A stretch of 13,728 nt of DNA, from positions 1 to 13,728 of the forward strand of contig CALETH010000016.1 of assembly GCA_937920105.1 (NCBI GenBank). The letters are read 5' to 3'. Below the pieces are notes generated by a model. It was not told where the DNA came from and did not search any database. It was given only the letters and a program-made list of their open reading frames with translations. Both the position numbers and the translations under genes were made by a program. Of the stretch, positions 1 through 7,314 are shown piece by piece. The stretch comes from an uncultured Bacteroidota bacterium (GTDB lineage: Bacteria; Bacteroidota; Ignavibacteria; UBA10030; UBA8401). Numbering within the stretch: position 1 is the stretch's first letter; every line of letters begins with the position of its first letter.

Positions 1-59
1 GCATGTGTTAAGCACGCCGCCAGCGTTCGTCCTGAGCCAGGATCAAACTCTCCATTGTA
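1..59 (-). rRNA. rrs: 16S ribosomal RNA, 5' end only (partial)
   Basis: The reverse complement contains the universal bacterial 16S 5' sequence AGAGTTTGATCCTGGCTCAG, followed by the conserved GACGAACGCTGGCGGCGTGC stretch, so this is the first roughly 55-60 nt of a small-subunit rRNA gene. Transcription runs left and off the window edge. The mature 5' end is placed near 57-59 by comparison with known 16S starts and is uncertain by a few bases. The fragment is too short to identify a phylum. Confidence 0.97.
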
Positions 60-150
60 AATTTTTAAATTTTTTAACTTAGAGTTTTTAACGAAACACA
101 AATTTTAATGAAACGTTTAGAATTGACTTAGAGTTTGTGTATGCAATTTT

Positions 151-188
151 TCAAAGAACTTTTTATCCCTTTTCAATTTCTAAAAGGG
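151..188 (-). promoter_or_regulatory. rRNA leader: 5' stem-loop and boxA-like motif
   Basis: On the minus strand, a 7-bp hairpin (arms at 182-188 and 167-173, CCCTTTT/AAAAGGG, 8-nt loop) begins almost exactly where transcription from the promoter at 194-222 should start. It is followed by GTTCTTTGA at about 151-159, which resembles the boxA antitermination element (E. coli core TGCTCTTTA) found in rRNA leaders. An 11-bp direct repeat, acttagagttt at 77-87 and 126-136, lies further down the leader. The hairpin and motif are seen in the sequence; their role in antitermination or processing is inferred. Confidence 0.6.
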
Positions 189-193
189 TTAAT

Positions 194-222
194 AATATAC
201 AATGAAAAATTGTGTTTGTCAA
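194..222 (-). promoter_or_regulatory. Promoter of the rRNA operon
   Basis: The minus strand reads TTGACA (222-217), a 17-base spacer, then TATATT (199-194), a near-consensus sigma-70 housekeeping promoter. The expected start of transcription is around 187, about 130 nt before mature 16S, a normal length for an rRNA leader. Position and quality make it the obvious rRNA promoter. It differs from the TTTG/TAnnTTTG type described for Bacteroides. Confidence 0.75.
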
Positions 223-386
223 CACTTTTTATAAAATTTTTTTGAAAAAAATATAAATTCATAGTATTGTTAAAAATATATAGGAAGGGCGCATTTTCTC
301 TTTAGTCTAAATTTTAATCTCGAATTTGTTTTTTAGCGAAAATCTGTTTAATTTTTCAATCTTAAAATTTATTCGAAAAAAATTCT
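223..386. other. Intergenic region between the divergent rRNA operon and epimerase cluster
   Basis: With the rRNA leader and promoter this completes the gene-free stretch of about 327 bases (60-386). It is very AT-rich with homopolymer T and A runs, and I find no coding frame, RNA gene or clear repeat. It must hold the + strand promoter for the cluster starting at 387, but no convincing -35/-10 pair is visible. TTGTTT at 326-331 with TTTAAT at 347-352 has a poor 15-base spacer. Confidence 0.5.
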
Positions 387-1397
387 ATGGCAACGATTTT
401 TGTTTCTGGTGCAACTGGTTTTATTGGTACAAAATTGGTGAATGTTCTTTTACAACAAGGACATATTATTCATGCACTTTCACGCTCAACAAGTAATCGG
501 GGAGGATTAGAACATGAACGTGTGAAATTTTTTGTTGGTGATATTATGAATGTTGATTCGCTGATAACGGCTATGCGTGGTTGTTCACAAGTTTATCATC
601 TTGCTGCATACGCGAAAAATTGGGCGAAGGATACATCTATTTTTTACAAACAAAATTTTGAGGGGATGAAAAATATTTTTGAAGCGGCACGCAAAAATAA
701 TATTGAGCGAATTGTTTTTACTTCTACTATTGTTACTTTTGGACCAACATATCCTAACTCTCTTGCTGATGAAAATAGTCCGCGTATAACTCCAAAATAT
801 TATACTGAATATGAGGAAAGTAAAGCGGTTGCAGAAGTTGAAGCAATAAAAATGGCGAAAGAAGGATATCCGATTGTTATTGTTAATCCGACTCGTGTGT
901 ATGGACCGGGAAAAATGACTGAGGGAAATTCTGTAAGTTTAATGATTGACCAATATTCTCGCGGTTTAATGCCTATCTTATTAAATAAAGGGGTGAATGT
1001 TGGAAATTATGTTTTGGTTGATGATTTAGTTCAGGGACATATTCTTGCAATGGAGAAAGGGAAAATTGGTGAACGTTATATTATTGGTGGAGAAAATGCT
1101 TCTCTCAAAAAATTTTTTGAACTTGTAGGTGAAGTGAGTGGAAAAAAACGTTTTCAATTCAATCTGCCTTCCTCTCTCGGAATGTTGTACGGAAATCTTG
1201 AAAAGAAAAAAGCAGAATGGTTTGGAATTTATCCGCAAATTACACCGGGTTGGGTGGAAACTTTTTTACAAGATTGGGCATATACTTCTGCAAAAGCAGA
1301 AAAAGAACTTGGCTACAAATTTACTCCTCTCAAAGAAGGGATTCGTTTAACGTACGAATGGCTTCTTGAAGAACGAAAGAAAAAAAAGAATGCTTAA
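387..1397 (+). CDS. NAD-dependent epimerase/reductase of the extended SDR family
   Basis: A 336-residue cytoplasmic protein with an N-terminal Rossmann fold: the nucleotide-binding motif SGATGFIG lies at residues 7-14, a GDI acidic turn at 51-53, and the catalytic Ser113 plus the YxxxK pair Y142/K146 (in YEESK) are all present. Length and the NPTRVYGPG segment (about 166-174) fit the dihydroflavonol-4-reductase-like or hopanoid-associated sugar epimerase-like branch, which oxidises, reduces or epimerises sugar or lipid-linked substrates using NAD(P)H. The substrate cannot be read from sequence. It is the first gene of a three-gene cluster; its last 8 bases overlap the next gene, suggesting coupled translation. 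The two membrane-protein neighbours hint at lipid or envelope metabolism (inference). No Shine-Dalgarno sequence is visible; the start is fixed by the Rossmann beta strand beginning at residue 3. The C-terminus is an unusual lysine-rich tail. Confidence 0.9.
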   Translation: MATIFVSGATGFIGTKLVNVLLQQGHIIHALSRSTSNRGGLEHERVKFFVGDIMNVDSLITAMRGCSQVYHLAAYAKNWAKDTSIFYKQNFEGMKNIFEAARKNNIERIVFTSTIVTFGPTYPNSLADENSPRITPKYYTEYEESKAVAEVEAIKMAKEGYPIVIVNPTRVYGPGKMTEGNSVSLMIDQYSRGLMPILLNKGVNVGNYVLVDDLVQGHILAMEKGKIGERYIIGGENASLKKFFELVGEVSGKKRFQFNLPSSLGMLYGNLEKKKAEWFGIYPQITPGWVETFLQDWAYTSAKAEKELGYKFTPLKEGIRLTYEWLLEERKKKKNA

Positions 1398-2118
1398 AAA
1401 TTTTGATACGACGATTTCTCTTAAAGGAATTTTTTCTGGTGAACATAAAAAGCCAACTATTGTTTTATTGCTTACTCCCGTTTTACTTACTGTTTGGAAA
1501 TATTATGGTAGTGTTAGTTTTTACCATCAGCATCTTTCCTCTTCTTTTATTCTTTTCGATAATTCTGCATTAACGGCTGAATGGTTTCATTTTTTTTCTA
1601 CATTGATATTGTTTGGTGTGGTTCCTCTTCTTATAATAAAATTTTTATTTAAAGAAAATTTTTCTTCCTACGGATTACAGTTTGGTGATTGGAAGCTTGG
1701 GTTAAAACTTTTTTTTATTGCTGCTCCATTTTTGATTCTTTCCACTTATCCTTCTTCAAAGATGCCGGATTTTCTTGCGGAATATCCTTTTTACAAAAAT
1801 GCTGGGATTTCTGGAACAACTTTTTTTTTACATTCTTTGATGTACGCGTTCTACTATATTGGATGGGAGATTTTTTTTCGTGGGTTTATGCAATTTGGTA
1901 TTCGTTCGACGTTTGGAGATTGGCATACCGTATTAATCCAAACAATGGCTTCGTGTCTTGTGCATATTGGAAAACCTGACGGAGAAATTTTTAGTTCTAT
2001 TCTTGGTGGAATTGTTTGGGGAATTATTGTTTTTCGTACGCGTTCTATTTGGTCTGTTTTTTTGATGCACTGGCTGCTTGGTGTTTCTTTAGATTTTTTT
2101 ATTTGTTTCTTTCGCTAA
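1390..2118 (+). CDS. CPBP-family intramembrane metalloprotease-like protein (divergent)
   Basis: A 242-residue, strongly hydrophobic protein with about six membrane segments (near 24-36, 66-86, 104-118, 143-158, 197-216, 221-240). The C-terminal half resembles CPBP (Abi/Rce1-like) proteases: WEIFFRG at 159-165 corresponds to motif 1 (EExxxR), H192 in LVHIGKP to motif 2, and H227 in FLMHW to motif 3. Motif 1 has Trp instead of the first Glu, keeping only E160 and R164, so activity is uncertain. The family cleaves prenylated or other membrane substrates in eukaryotes and is tied to bacteriocin self-immunity in some bacteria; no such partner is seen here. The ATG at 1390 is chosen over the upstream in-frame TTG at 1366 because it overlaps the epimerase stop by 8 bases and follows a purine-rich run. 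The next gene starts 6 bases after its stop. The T-rich coding strand largely reflects the hydrophobic codons. Confidence 0.72.
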   Translation: MLKNFDTTISLKGIFSGEHKKPTIVLLLTPVLLTVWKYYGSVSFYHQHLSSSFILFDNSALTAEWFHFFSTLILFGVVPLLIIKFLFKENFSSYGLQFGDWKLGLKLFFIAAPFLILSTYPSSKMPDFLAEYPFYKNAGISGTTFFLHSLMYAFYYIGWEIFFRGFMQFGIRSTFGDWHTVLIQTMASCLVHIGKPDGEIFSSILGGIVWGIIVFRTRSIWSVFLMHWLLGVSLDFFICFFR

Positions 2119-2124
2119 AATTTT

Positions 2125-3021
2125 ATGACTAATAAAACTTTTTCTGTTGGTTCACTTAAATTAAAAATTGTTGATGTTCTTATTATTGCGACGCTAAGTT
2201 TTTTTAGCATCATTGCAATTATTTTTTCGTGGAAAATTGATGGGTGGTGGATTTTAGTTTCTAAAAATGTTTTTGTGGGAATAATTTTTCTTGTGTTTCT
2301 TAAATTCAGTGAACTAGCACAAAAAAAATTTCTTAAATTTTTTCTTCGTGTTGCTGCAGTAACATTAACGTACGCTTATCTTTTTGGTGCGGTGGATAAA
2401 CTTCAACTTATCATTCATAATAATTGGTTAGATGATAGTATTTTATCTTTAGAGCAATCTATTTTTGGTGTGCAACCTATTCTTTGGTTACAACCGTATA
2501 TTTCTAAACCTCTCACTGAATGGATGATGTTTTCGTACGTTGCTTATGTTCCTATGTATCCGATTTTATGTGGAATTATTTTTTACAAACATGGTGAGTT
2601 GGGTATGGAAGATTATTTTTTTACTCTCGGTTTTACAAATGTATTATGTGATATTGGATTTATTTTATTTCCTGTTGCAAGTCCGATGTATCATCCTATT
2701 AAAGAATTATTTACTGTTCCACTTGATGGTTGGGTGTGGACGTATTTGGGTGAGTTGATGAGAAAATATTTGCATTTTGCCGGAGGGTCAATTCCAAGTC
2801 CACATGCAGCGGCAGGGACTATTATGTGGGCAATGGCATATCGATATTATCGTATTGGTTTTTGGGTGTTGGCTCCCATTATGATTTCTTTATACATTTC
2901 TACTTTTTACGGACGTTATCATTATGTAACGGATGCTGTTGTTGGAATTCTTGTTGCTTTAATTGCTTTAAAGGTTTCTCCTTTTTTAATGAAGTGGTGG
3001 GATGAATTAATCAGTAAATAG
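2125..3021 (+). CDS. PAP2-superfamily integral membrane enzyme (inositolphosphotransferase/Aur1-like)
   Basis: A 298-residue polytopic membrane protein with the signature of lipid phosphatases and phosphotransferases: a possible C1-like segment SPMYHP (186-191), GGSIPSPHAAAG (220-231, with S225 and H227 in the PSxH core of motif C2), and YGRYHYVTD (262-270, with R264, H266 and D270 of motif C3). The catalytic histidine pair is therefore intact. The topology and the SIPSPH/GRYHY forms are closest to the Aur1/inositolphosphotransferase branch, which moves phospho-head groups between membrane lipids; simple phosphatase activity is the alternative. It closes the three-gene cluster, 6 bases after the CPBP gene. 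Together the cluster suggests modification of a membrane lipid or glycolipid (inference from context only). Confidence 0.85.
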   Translation: MTNKTFSVGSLKLKIVDVLIIATLSFFSIIAIIFSWKIDGWWILVSKNVFVGIIFLVFLKFSELAQKKFLKFFLRVAAVTLTYAYLFGAVDKLQLIIHNNWLDDSILSLEQSIFGVQPILWLQPYISKPLTEWMMFSYVAYVPMYPILCGIIFYKHGELGMEDYFFTLGFTNVLCDIGFILFPVASPMYHPIKELFTVPLDGWVWTYLGELMRKYLHFAGGSIPSPHAAAGTIMWAMAYRYYRIGFWVLAPIMISLYISTFYGRYHYVTDAVVGILVALIALKVSPFLMKWWDELISK

Positions 3022-3042
3022 TAATCAGAAGTCAGTAATCAG
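3020..3042 (+). repeat. Short heptanucleotide tandem repeat
   Basis: Three 7-base units read AGTAATC, AGAAGTC, AGTAATC, beginning at the stop codon of the PAP2 gene. The last unit can pair with CTGATTA at 3051-3057 to give a 7-bp stem with an 8-base loop, but no T-tract follows. Similar degenerate heptamer repeats occur between genes in several bacterial groups. Function unknown. Confidence 0.55.
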
Positions 3043-3118
3043 CATACATTCTGATTATCAAAAAAATTTGCTACTCTATTCTATAACAAAAAATTAAAAT
3101 GTCATCCCATAAAAAACA

Positions 3119-3153
3119 GATTGCTTCTTCCGCTAAAGCGGAATCGCAATGAC
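3119..3153. repeat. Intergenic palindromic repeat, family A (GATTGC...GCAATGAC)
   Basis: The core TTCCGCTAAAGCGGAA (3128-3143) is an almost perfect palindrome, flanked by the outer pairing ATTGC...GCAAT. The second family member is at 7101-7137 and shares GATT(A/G)CTT, a TTCCG...CGGAAT core and (G/T)AATGAC. It lies between convergent genes (PAP2 and pyruvate kinase) and may end transcription from both sides. Repeats of the form GATTGC...CGCAATGACA are widespread in bacterial genomes. Confidence 0.75.
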
Positions 3154-3167
3154 AAACATCTAACTTC

Positions 3168-4604
3168 TCACATTATTTTTTCTACTTTTACCATGTTGGT
3201 GGAGTTGCGAGAAAGTAATGGTATCCCCGCTGTTGTTACAACATAGTCTCCCGGTTTTACATATCCTTCCTTCACAAGTTCTTGTTGAATTTTTTCTAAT
3301 GTTGTATCGGTATTTTCTATTTTAGGAATTACAATTGAACGCACTCCCCAAATTAAATTGAGTCGACGCTGAATTCGCTCGCGGTCTGTAACAGCAATAA
3401 TTTTTGCTGATGGACGATATTTCGAAATAATTTTTGCGGTTGTTCCGGAATGTGTAATGGGAATTATTGCTGCTGCGTTTATTTGCTTTGCTAACACACA
3501 TGCAGAACGTCCGATGGCTTTAAATATCGCTAATTGTTTATCACTATCATCATCGTCTAAACTAAGATGGTCTTGCCGTGTTTCTTCTACTTTGCGAATG
3601 ATGGTATTCATGGTTTCTACAACTTTGATAACATTTTTTCCAACTGAGGTTTCTCCACTTAACATGACTGCATCTGCACCATCCAATACTGCGTTGGCAA
3701 CATCGTTTGCTTCTGCACGTGTTGGTCGCGGATTTTCTATCATGGATTCTAACATTTGTGTTGCAATGATGACGGGTTTTCCTGCAGCGTTTGCTTTTTT
3801 GCAAATCATTTTTTGTGCAAGTGGAACATCTTCTGTTGAACACTCTACTCCTAAGTCTCCACGTGCAACCATGACTGCATCTGCTTCTTCAATAATTTCA
3901 TCAATATTTTGAAGCGCTTCTCCTTTTTCTATTTTTGCTATGATTGGTAATCTTTTTTTCTTGTCAATGTTGGCAATAATAATTTCTCTGATGTGACGAA
4001 TATCGTCTGCGGTTCGCACAAAAGAAAGTGCAACATAATCTATATCGTTAGCAATTCCGAAAAGTAAATCTTCTTTATCTTTTTCTGTGAGTGATGGTGA
4101 ACTGACGGCAACGCCCGGTAAATTTATTCCTTTATTATTTTTTAACAATCCACCATGAATAACTTCTGTAACAACATCTTTTTTAGTTTTGCTGAGAACT
4201 TTGAGTTGCAATAAACCATCATCCATTAAAATTGTGTCTCCGGGTTTTACATCTTTTGGTAGATGGGTATAGGTTGTGGAAACTTTATTTTTATCTCCAA
4301 ACATTTCATCTATAGTAATGATGAATTTTGCTCCTTTGATAAGTTCAACTGGTGGTGTTGCAAGTTTTCCTGTACGAATTTTTGGTCCTTGTAAATCTTG
4401 AAGAATTGCGACTGGTTCGCCAGCACGCTTTGCTGCTTCGCGTACGCGTCGCATCATTTCTAAATGTTCTTCGTGTGTTCCATGTGAAAAGTTGAGTCGT
4501 GCAACATCCATTCCTGAACGTATCATTTGTTCTAATACTTCTACTGAAGATGAGGCGGGTCCGAGTGTGCAAACTATTTTTGTTTTTCCGTAACGTGTGT
4601 GCAT
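3168..4604 (-). CDS. pyk: Pyruvate kinase
   Basis: Catalyses the last ATP-forming step of glycolysis, phosphoenolpyruvate + ADP to pyruvate + ATP, in the cytoplasm. The 478-residue length is normal for a bacterial enzyme. Diagnostic blocks in order: KTKIVCTLGPASSS (7-20), ARLNFSHG (35-42), DLQGPKIRTG (70-79), the active-site signature IIAKIEKGEA (221-230, catalytic K224, metal-binding E226), MVARGDLGVE (245-254, metal-binding D250) and ATQMLESM (281-288). The C-terminal domain from about residue 360 has the usual THSGTTAKIISKYRP loop. Lys75 (in GPKIR) stands where the animal enzyme has the Glu linked to potassium dependence, suggesting a potassium-independent form (family knowledge applied here). 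It follows the acylase gene with only 6 bases between, so is probably cotranscribed from upstream of 7013. Confidence 0.98.
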   Translation of the reverse strand: MHTRYGKTKIVCTLGPASSSVEVLEQMIRSGMDVARLNFSHGTHEEHLEMMRRVREAAKRAGEPVAILQDLQGPKIRTGKLATPPVELIKGAKFIITIDEMFGDKNKVSTTYTHLPKDVKPGDTILMDDGLLQLKVLSKTKKDVVTEVIHGGLLKNNKGINLPGVAVSSPSLTEKDKEDLLFGIANDIDYVALSFVRTADDIRHIREIIIANIDKKKRLPIIAKIEKGEALQNIDEIIEEADAVMVARGDLGVECSTEDVPLAQKMICKKANAAGKPVIIATQMLESMIENPRPTRAEANDVANAVLDGADAVMLSGETSVGKNVIKVVETMNTIIRKVEETRQDHLSLDDDDSDKQLAIFKAIGRSACVLAKQINAAAIIPITHSGTTAKIISKYRPSAKIIAVTDRERIQRRLNLIWGVRSIVIPKIENTDTTLEKIQQELVKEGYVKPGDYVVTTAGIPLLSRNSTNMVKVEKIM

Positions 4605-4610
4605 AAGTTT

Positions 4611-7013
4611 TTATTTTGGTTCTAATAATAATTTATACTTTGTGTTTTTTTCAATAATATTTTTACTAATTGGTATTGTATGATATGTTCCATTCAACCA
4701 TAGTGGAGTTTGGTCTGAGTAATTTTTATGAAATACTTGTCCGGATTGTCCAACAGGAAGAACAGAAAATGTATTATTGATATTTCCTAAATCAACAATG
4801 GTTCGCATTGATGGACCTAATGCTACTTCGTATGGTTTTATGAAAGAATATTCTCCATTGTTAATTGATGTCCCTGTTCCACCAACAGAAAATGGACCGA
4901 GATTAAATAATTTATCTAATGGTTTCTTTTTACTTAATGGATGTTTGAGTGTTAATGTATGAAATTTTTCCCATTGTTGCGTTTTGATTTCGGAATTATT
5001 TTTTTGCAATTCTTCTAATGCTTGTTCCAAACTTTTTCTAATAATTTCATCGCGTGTTTCTATTTGCGATGTTTGTGGTTCATCAAACCATGATGATGTT
5101 GGATTGTTAAATAAGGATGGAATTACTCTGTAGGTAATATTCGCAAGAAAAATGTATTCTTCATACAATTCTTTTTCCATTTTATTTTTGAAAATATTTT
5201 CTAACAATTTTGTGAACCACACATGAAAAATTGTTGTCGTAACATCTCCTTTGTTTGTAATAAAATTCCAATTTCGAAAATATTGTAGAGCATTTTTTAT
5301 ATTGGGATTTACAATAGCGACGGAATCGTACGCATGAAGAATATACGGTGTTAGTTCTTTTGCAAAATATGAATATTCATCTAACTGCATTTTTTTGAAA
5401 TCTTGAACAGAAAATTTTTCTTGTGCATTAAGCAATTCTTGAATTCTTTGAATACGTGATGGTGGTTCCCACAAATTTGAAATATGATAGGGAAATTTTT
5501 CACTTATTTTATTATTGGCTGTTGCAATATAATGTTCCGGCGGATTAAACATTGTTGGCAATTTTTCAAACGGAACAAATCCCTTCCACTCATATTCATC
5601 AGTCCATCCCGGAAATGGTAAAGTTGGATGTTGTAACGGACGTTGCGGAAGTTTTACTCCGGATTGATAACCAATATTTCCTGCACTATCTGCAAAAACA
5701 AAATTTTGTCCAGGAACAGAAAAATGTTGAACACCCTTTCTAAATTCATTCCAATTTTTTGCTTTGTTGATAAGTGAAATTGCATAAACTTCATCACTGA
5801 TTTCTTGACCTGTCCAACGAAATGCAATTGGAACATTTGGTGTTGCTTTTTTTGAACGAAGATTGTTAATAATTGGTCCGTGATGGGTGGATTGTATTGT
5901 AAAACTTATATTTGAAGAATCTTTTACAATAATAGTATCTTCAATTATAGTGATTGGCAACCAAGAATTTTTGTAAAAATATTGTTGTGGATGAAGCGAA
6001 TCGGTTTGTTCAAGATAAAAATCTGCGTCATCTGCCATCATCGCTGTTACTCCCCAAGTAATTGCTGGTGTGAAACCAATAACAACACACGGTGCCCCCG
6101 GAATAGAAACTCCTGCAACATCATATTCTCCTCCATTTAAATGGATTTGATACCACTTTGCTGGAATGGAAAAATGAAGATGAGGGTCATTGGCAAGAAT
6201 TGGTTTTCCACTCAGTGATTTTTGTGGTGCAACTACCCATGCGTTGCTTCCAATATGTGTTCCGCTTTTTCCAAAATATTCTTTGTAGGATTTTGTAATT
6301 TCAAGAAATGATGTTGCTGAAGAAATTTTTTGTTGTGAAAAATTTTTAGGGATAATAAGTGGTGCATTTTCCGGATAAGTGGGGAAAACTTCTTGTGCTT
6401 TTTCTTTTCCAAATTTTTCTACTAATTTTCCTAATGTTATATCTGCATACCACGAAATATTTAATTCCCACGCCATTAATCGTGTAATAAGTATGCTGTG
6501 AATTGGTTTCCACTCTTCCGGTGTGTAGTTGAGCATATCAAATTCTAAAGGATATTTTCCTTTGTGTGATGTGATGAAAGCATTCACTCCATCACTATAT
6601 GCTTGTAATATTTTTTGAGATTCTGGATGAAGGTTTTGTTCTATTTTTTTTGCAATCTGACCAAATCCTAAGGTACGAAAAAGTTTATCAAATTCTATTG
6701 TGGATGTTCCTAAAATTTCTGAAAGTCGTCCTTGCCCTGCTCTTCGTGCAATATCCATTTGCCACAAACGGTCTTGTGCGTGTGTGAAGCCCTGAGCAAA
6801 AAAAAGGTCGTGTTCGTTTTCTGCAAAGATATGTGGCACACCATAATCATCTCGTAAAATTGTTACAGGTTTTTGCAGACCTTCTATTGTGAGTGTTCTG
6901 TCAACAACAGGAAATGATTTTGTAATGAGGTGGTGTACGAAAAAAAATCCACTTATACTTAAAATTATAATTGTAAAAATTATTCCGATAATAATTTTTA
7001 TTTTTTTATTCAT
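4611..7013 (-). CDS. Penicillin acylase family protein (periplasmic Ntn hydrolase)
   Basis: An 800-residue amidase precursor. Residues 6-29 form a signal or anchor helix, so the enzyme acts in the periplasm. The family self-cleaves to free an N-terminal nucleophile serine: this is S256 in HIGSNAWVV (254-261). Supporting blocks are ILRDDYGVPHIFA (52-64), AQGFTHAQDRLWQMD (73-87), NDPH (275-278), HHGPI (377-381) and ATANN (497-501), whose Asn fits the oxyanion residue AsnB241 of E. coli penicillin G acylase when counted from S256. Natural substrates may be N-acyl amides such as acyl-homoserine lactones or acylated lipids and peptides; beta-lactam cleavage is not implied. The ATG at 7013 is chosen because a longer in-frame start at 7139 would translate two intergenic palindromic repeats ahead of the signal helix. 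It lies 6 bases upstream of pyruvate kinase. Confidence 0.93.
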   Translation of the reverse strand: MNKKIKIIIGIIFTIIILSISGFFFVHHLITKSFPVVDRTLTIEGLQKPVTILRDDYGVPHIFAENEHDLFFAQGFTHAQDRLWQMDIARRAGQGRLSEILGTSTIEFDKLFRTLGFGQIAKKIEQNLHPESQKILQAYSDGVNAFITSHKGKYPLEFDMLNYTPEEWKPIHSILITRLMAWELNISWYADITLGKLVEKFGKEKAQEVFPTYPENAPLIIPKNFSQQKISSATSFLEITKSYKEYFGKSGTHIGSNAWVVAPQKSLSGKPILANDPHLHFSIPAKWYQIHLNGGEYDVAGVSIPGAPCVVIGFTPAITWGVTAMMADDADFYLEQTDSLHPQQYFYKNSWLPITIIEDTIIVKDSSNISFTIQSTHHGPIINNLRSKKATPNVPIAFRWTGQEISDEVYAISLINKAKNWNEFRKGVQHFSVPGQNFVFADSAGNIGYQSGVKLPQRPLQHPTLPFPGWTDEYEWKGFVPFEKLPTMFNPPEHYIATANNKISEKFPYHISNLWEPPSRIQRIQELLNAQEKFSVQDFKKMQLDEYSYFAKELTPYILHAYDSVAIVNPNIKNALQYFRNWNFITNKGDVTTTIFHVWFTKLLENIFKNKMEKELYEEYIFLANITYRVIPSLFNNPTSSWFDEPQTSQIETRDEIIRKSLEQALEELQKNNSEIKTQQWEKFHTLTLKHPLSKKKPLDKLFNLGPFSVGGTGTSINNGEYSFIKPYEVALGPSMRTIVDLGNINNTFSVLPVGQSGQVFHKNYSDQTPLWLNGTYHTIPISKNIIEKNTKYKLLLEPK

Positions 7014-7044
7014 TGAGTAAATTTTATTTTGATATATGAAAAAT

Positions 7045-7074
7045 GGATTCCCGCTAAAAACATGCGGGAATGAC
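7045..7074 (-). repeat. Intergenic palindromic repeat, family B (ATTCCCGC...GCGGGAAT)
   Basis: Inverted arms ATTCCCGC (7047-7054) and GCGGGAAT (7064-7071) surround a 9-base loop. The reverse complement matches the copy at 10648-10677 across arms, most of the loop and flanks (TCATTCCCGC...AGCGGGAATCC), so the two are the same element in opposite orientation. The arms resemble the ATTCCC-N-GGGAAT form of dRS3-type repeats known from Neisseria, and similar repeats occur in many bacteria. It sits in the 5' untranslated region of the acylase gene. Confidence 0.8.
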
Positions 7075-7100
7075 GTAGATTTTTTATTTAATTTTACAAA

Positions 7101-7137
7101 GATTACTTGATTCCGATAAATCGGAATTCGTAATGAC
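7101..7137. repeat. Intergenic palindromic repeat, family A, second copy
   Basis: A diverged copy of the 3119-3153 element. Its core TTCCGATAAATCGGAA (7111-7126) keeps the pairing by compensatory change: the GCT/AGC of the first copy has become GAT/ATC. That suggests the hairpin is conserved, not the bases. Both copies have the same orientation and end in AATGACAA. Confidence 0.75.
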
Positions 7138-7189
7138 AATTATTTTTAATTTTGATAAGATAATAATTTTTTTGGTGAGAAAAATATTT

Positions 7190-7217
7190 TTGATATTGTG
7201 GTGGGATTTTGTACATT
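7190..7217 (+). promoter_or_regulatory. Possible promoter of tRNA-Pro
   Basis: TTGATA (7190-7195) and TACATT (7212-7217) are separated by 16 bases, and transcription would start near 7224, about 8 bases before the mature tRNA. The -35 matches 5 of 6 consensus bases and the -10 matches 4 of 6. In DNA this AT-rich such matches arise by chance, so it is tentative. Confidence 0.4.
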
Positions 7218-7231
7218 TCATACGTTAAAAG

Positions 7232-7306
7232 CGGAACGTGGCGCAGCCCGGCTAGCGCACTACCTTGGGGTGGTAGGGGTCGCGGGTTCAAATCCCGCCG
7301 TTCCGA
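7232..7306 (+). tRNA. tRNA-Pro (anticodon GGG)
   Basis: A full cloverleaf can be drawn. The acceptor stem CGGAACG (7232-7238) pairs with CGTTCCG (7299-7305) and discriminator A is at 7306. The D arm contains GCGCAGCCCGGCTAGCGC. The anticodon stem CTACC/GGTAG encloses loop TTGGGGT with anticodon GGG, and the T arm is GCGGG-TTCAAAT-CCCGC. It decodes the proline codons CCC and CCU. The 3' CCA is not encoded (ACA follows the acceptor stem) and must be added after transcription. A hairpin terminator starts 9 bases downstream. Confidence 0.97.
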
Positions 7307-7314
7307 CAAAAAAT

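Noticed and set aside
1026..1979. Small overlapping ORFs within the epimerase and CPBP genes
   Set aside because: Frame shadows. The T-rich sequence leaves long open frames, and the translations are low-complexity Phe/Lys/Leu strings without motifs.
3457..3912. + strand ORF of 151 codons inside pyruvate kinase
   Set aside because: It is antisense to the conserved pyk coding sequence and has no recognisable domain.
4611..7013. Beta-lactam resistance gene
   Set aside because: The family is an N-terminal-nucleophile amidase. Nothing in the sequence points to resistance, and natural substrates of such enzymes are often unrelated N-acyl compounds.
7014..7139. 42-residue N-terminal extension of the penicillin acylase (start at 7139)
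   Set aside because: The extension translates two intergenic palindromic repeats and precedes the signal helix. The ATG at 7013 gives a normal exported precursor.
7103..7309. Minus-strand ORF of 68 codons beginning MSERRDLNPRPLPPQG
   Set aside because: It is the antisense reading of the tRNA-Pro gene. RRDLNPRPLPPQG-like peptides are a well-known false annotation across tRNA genes.
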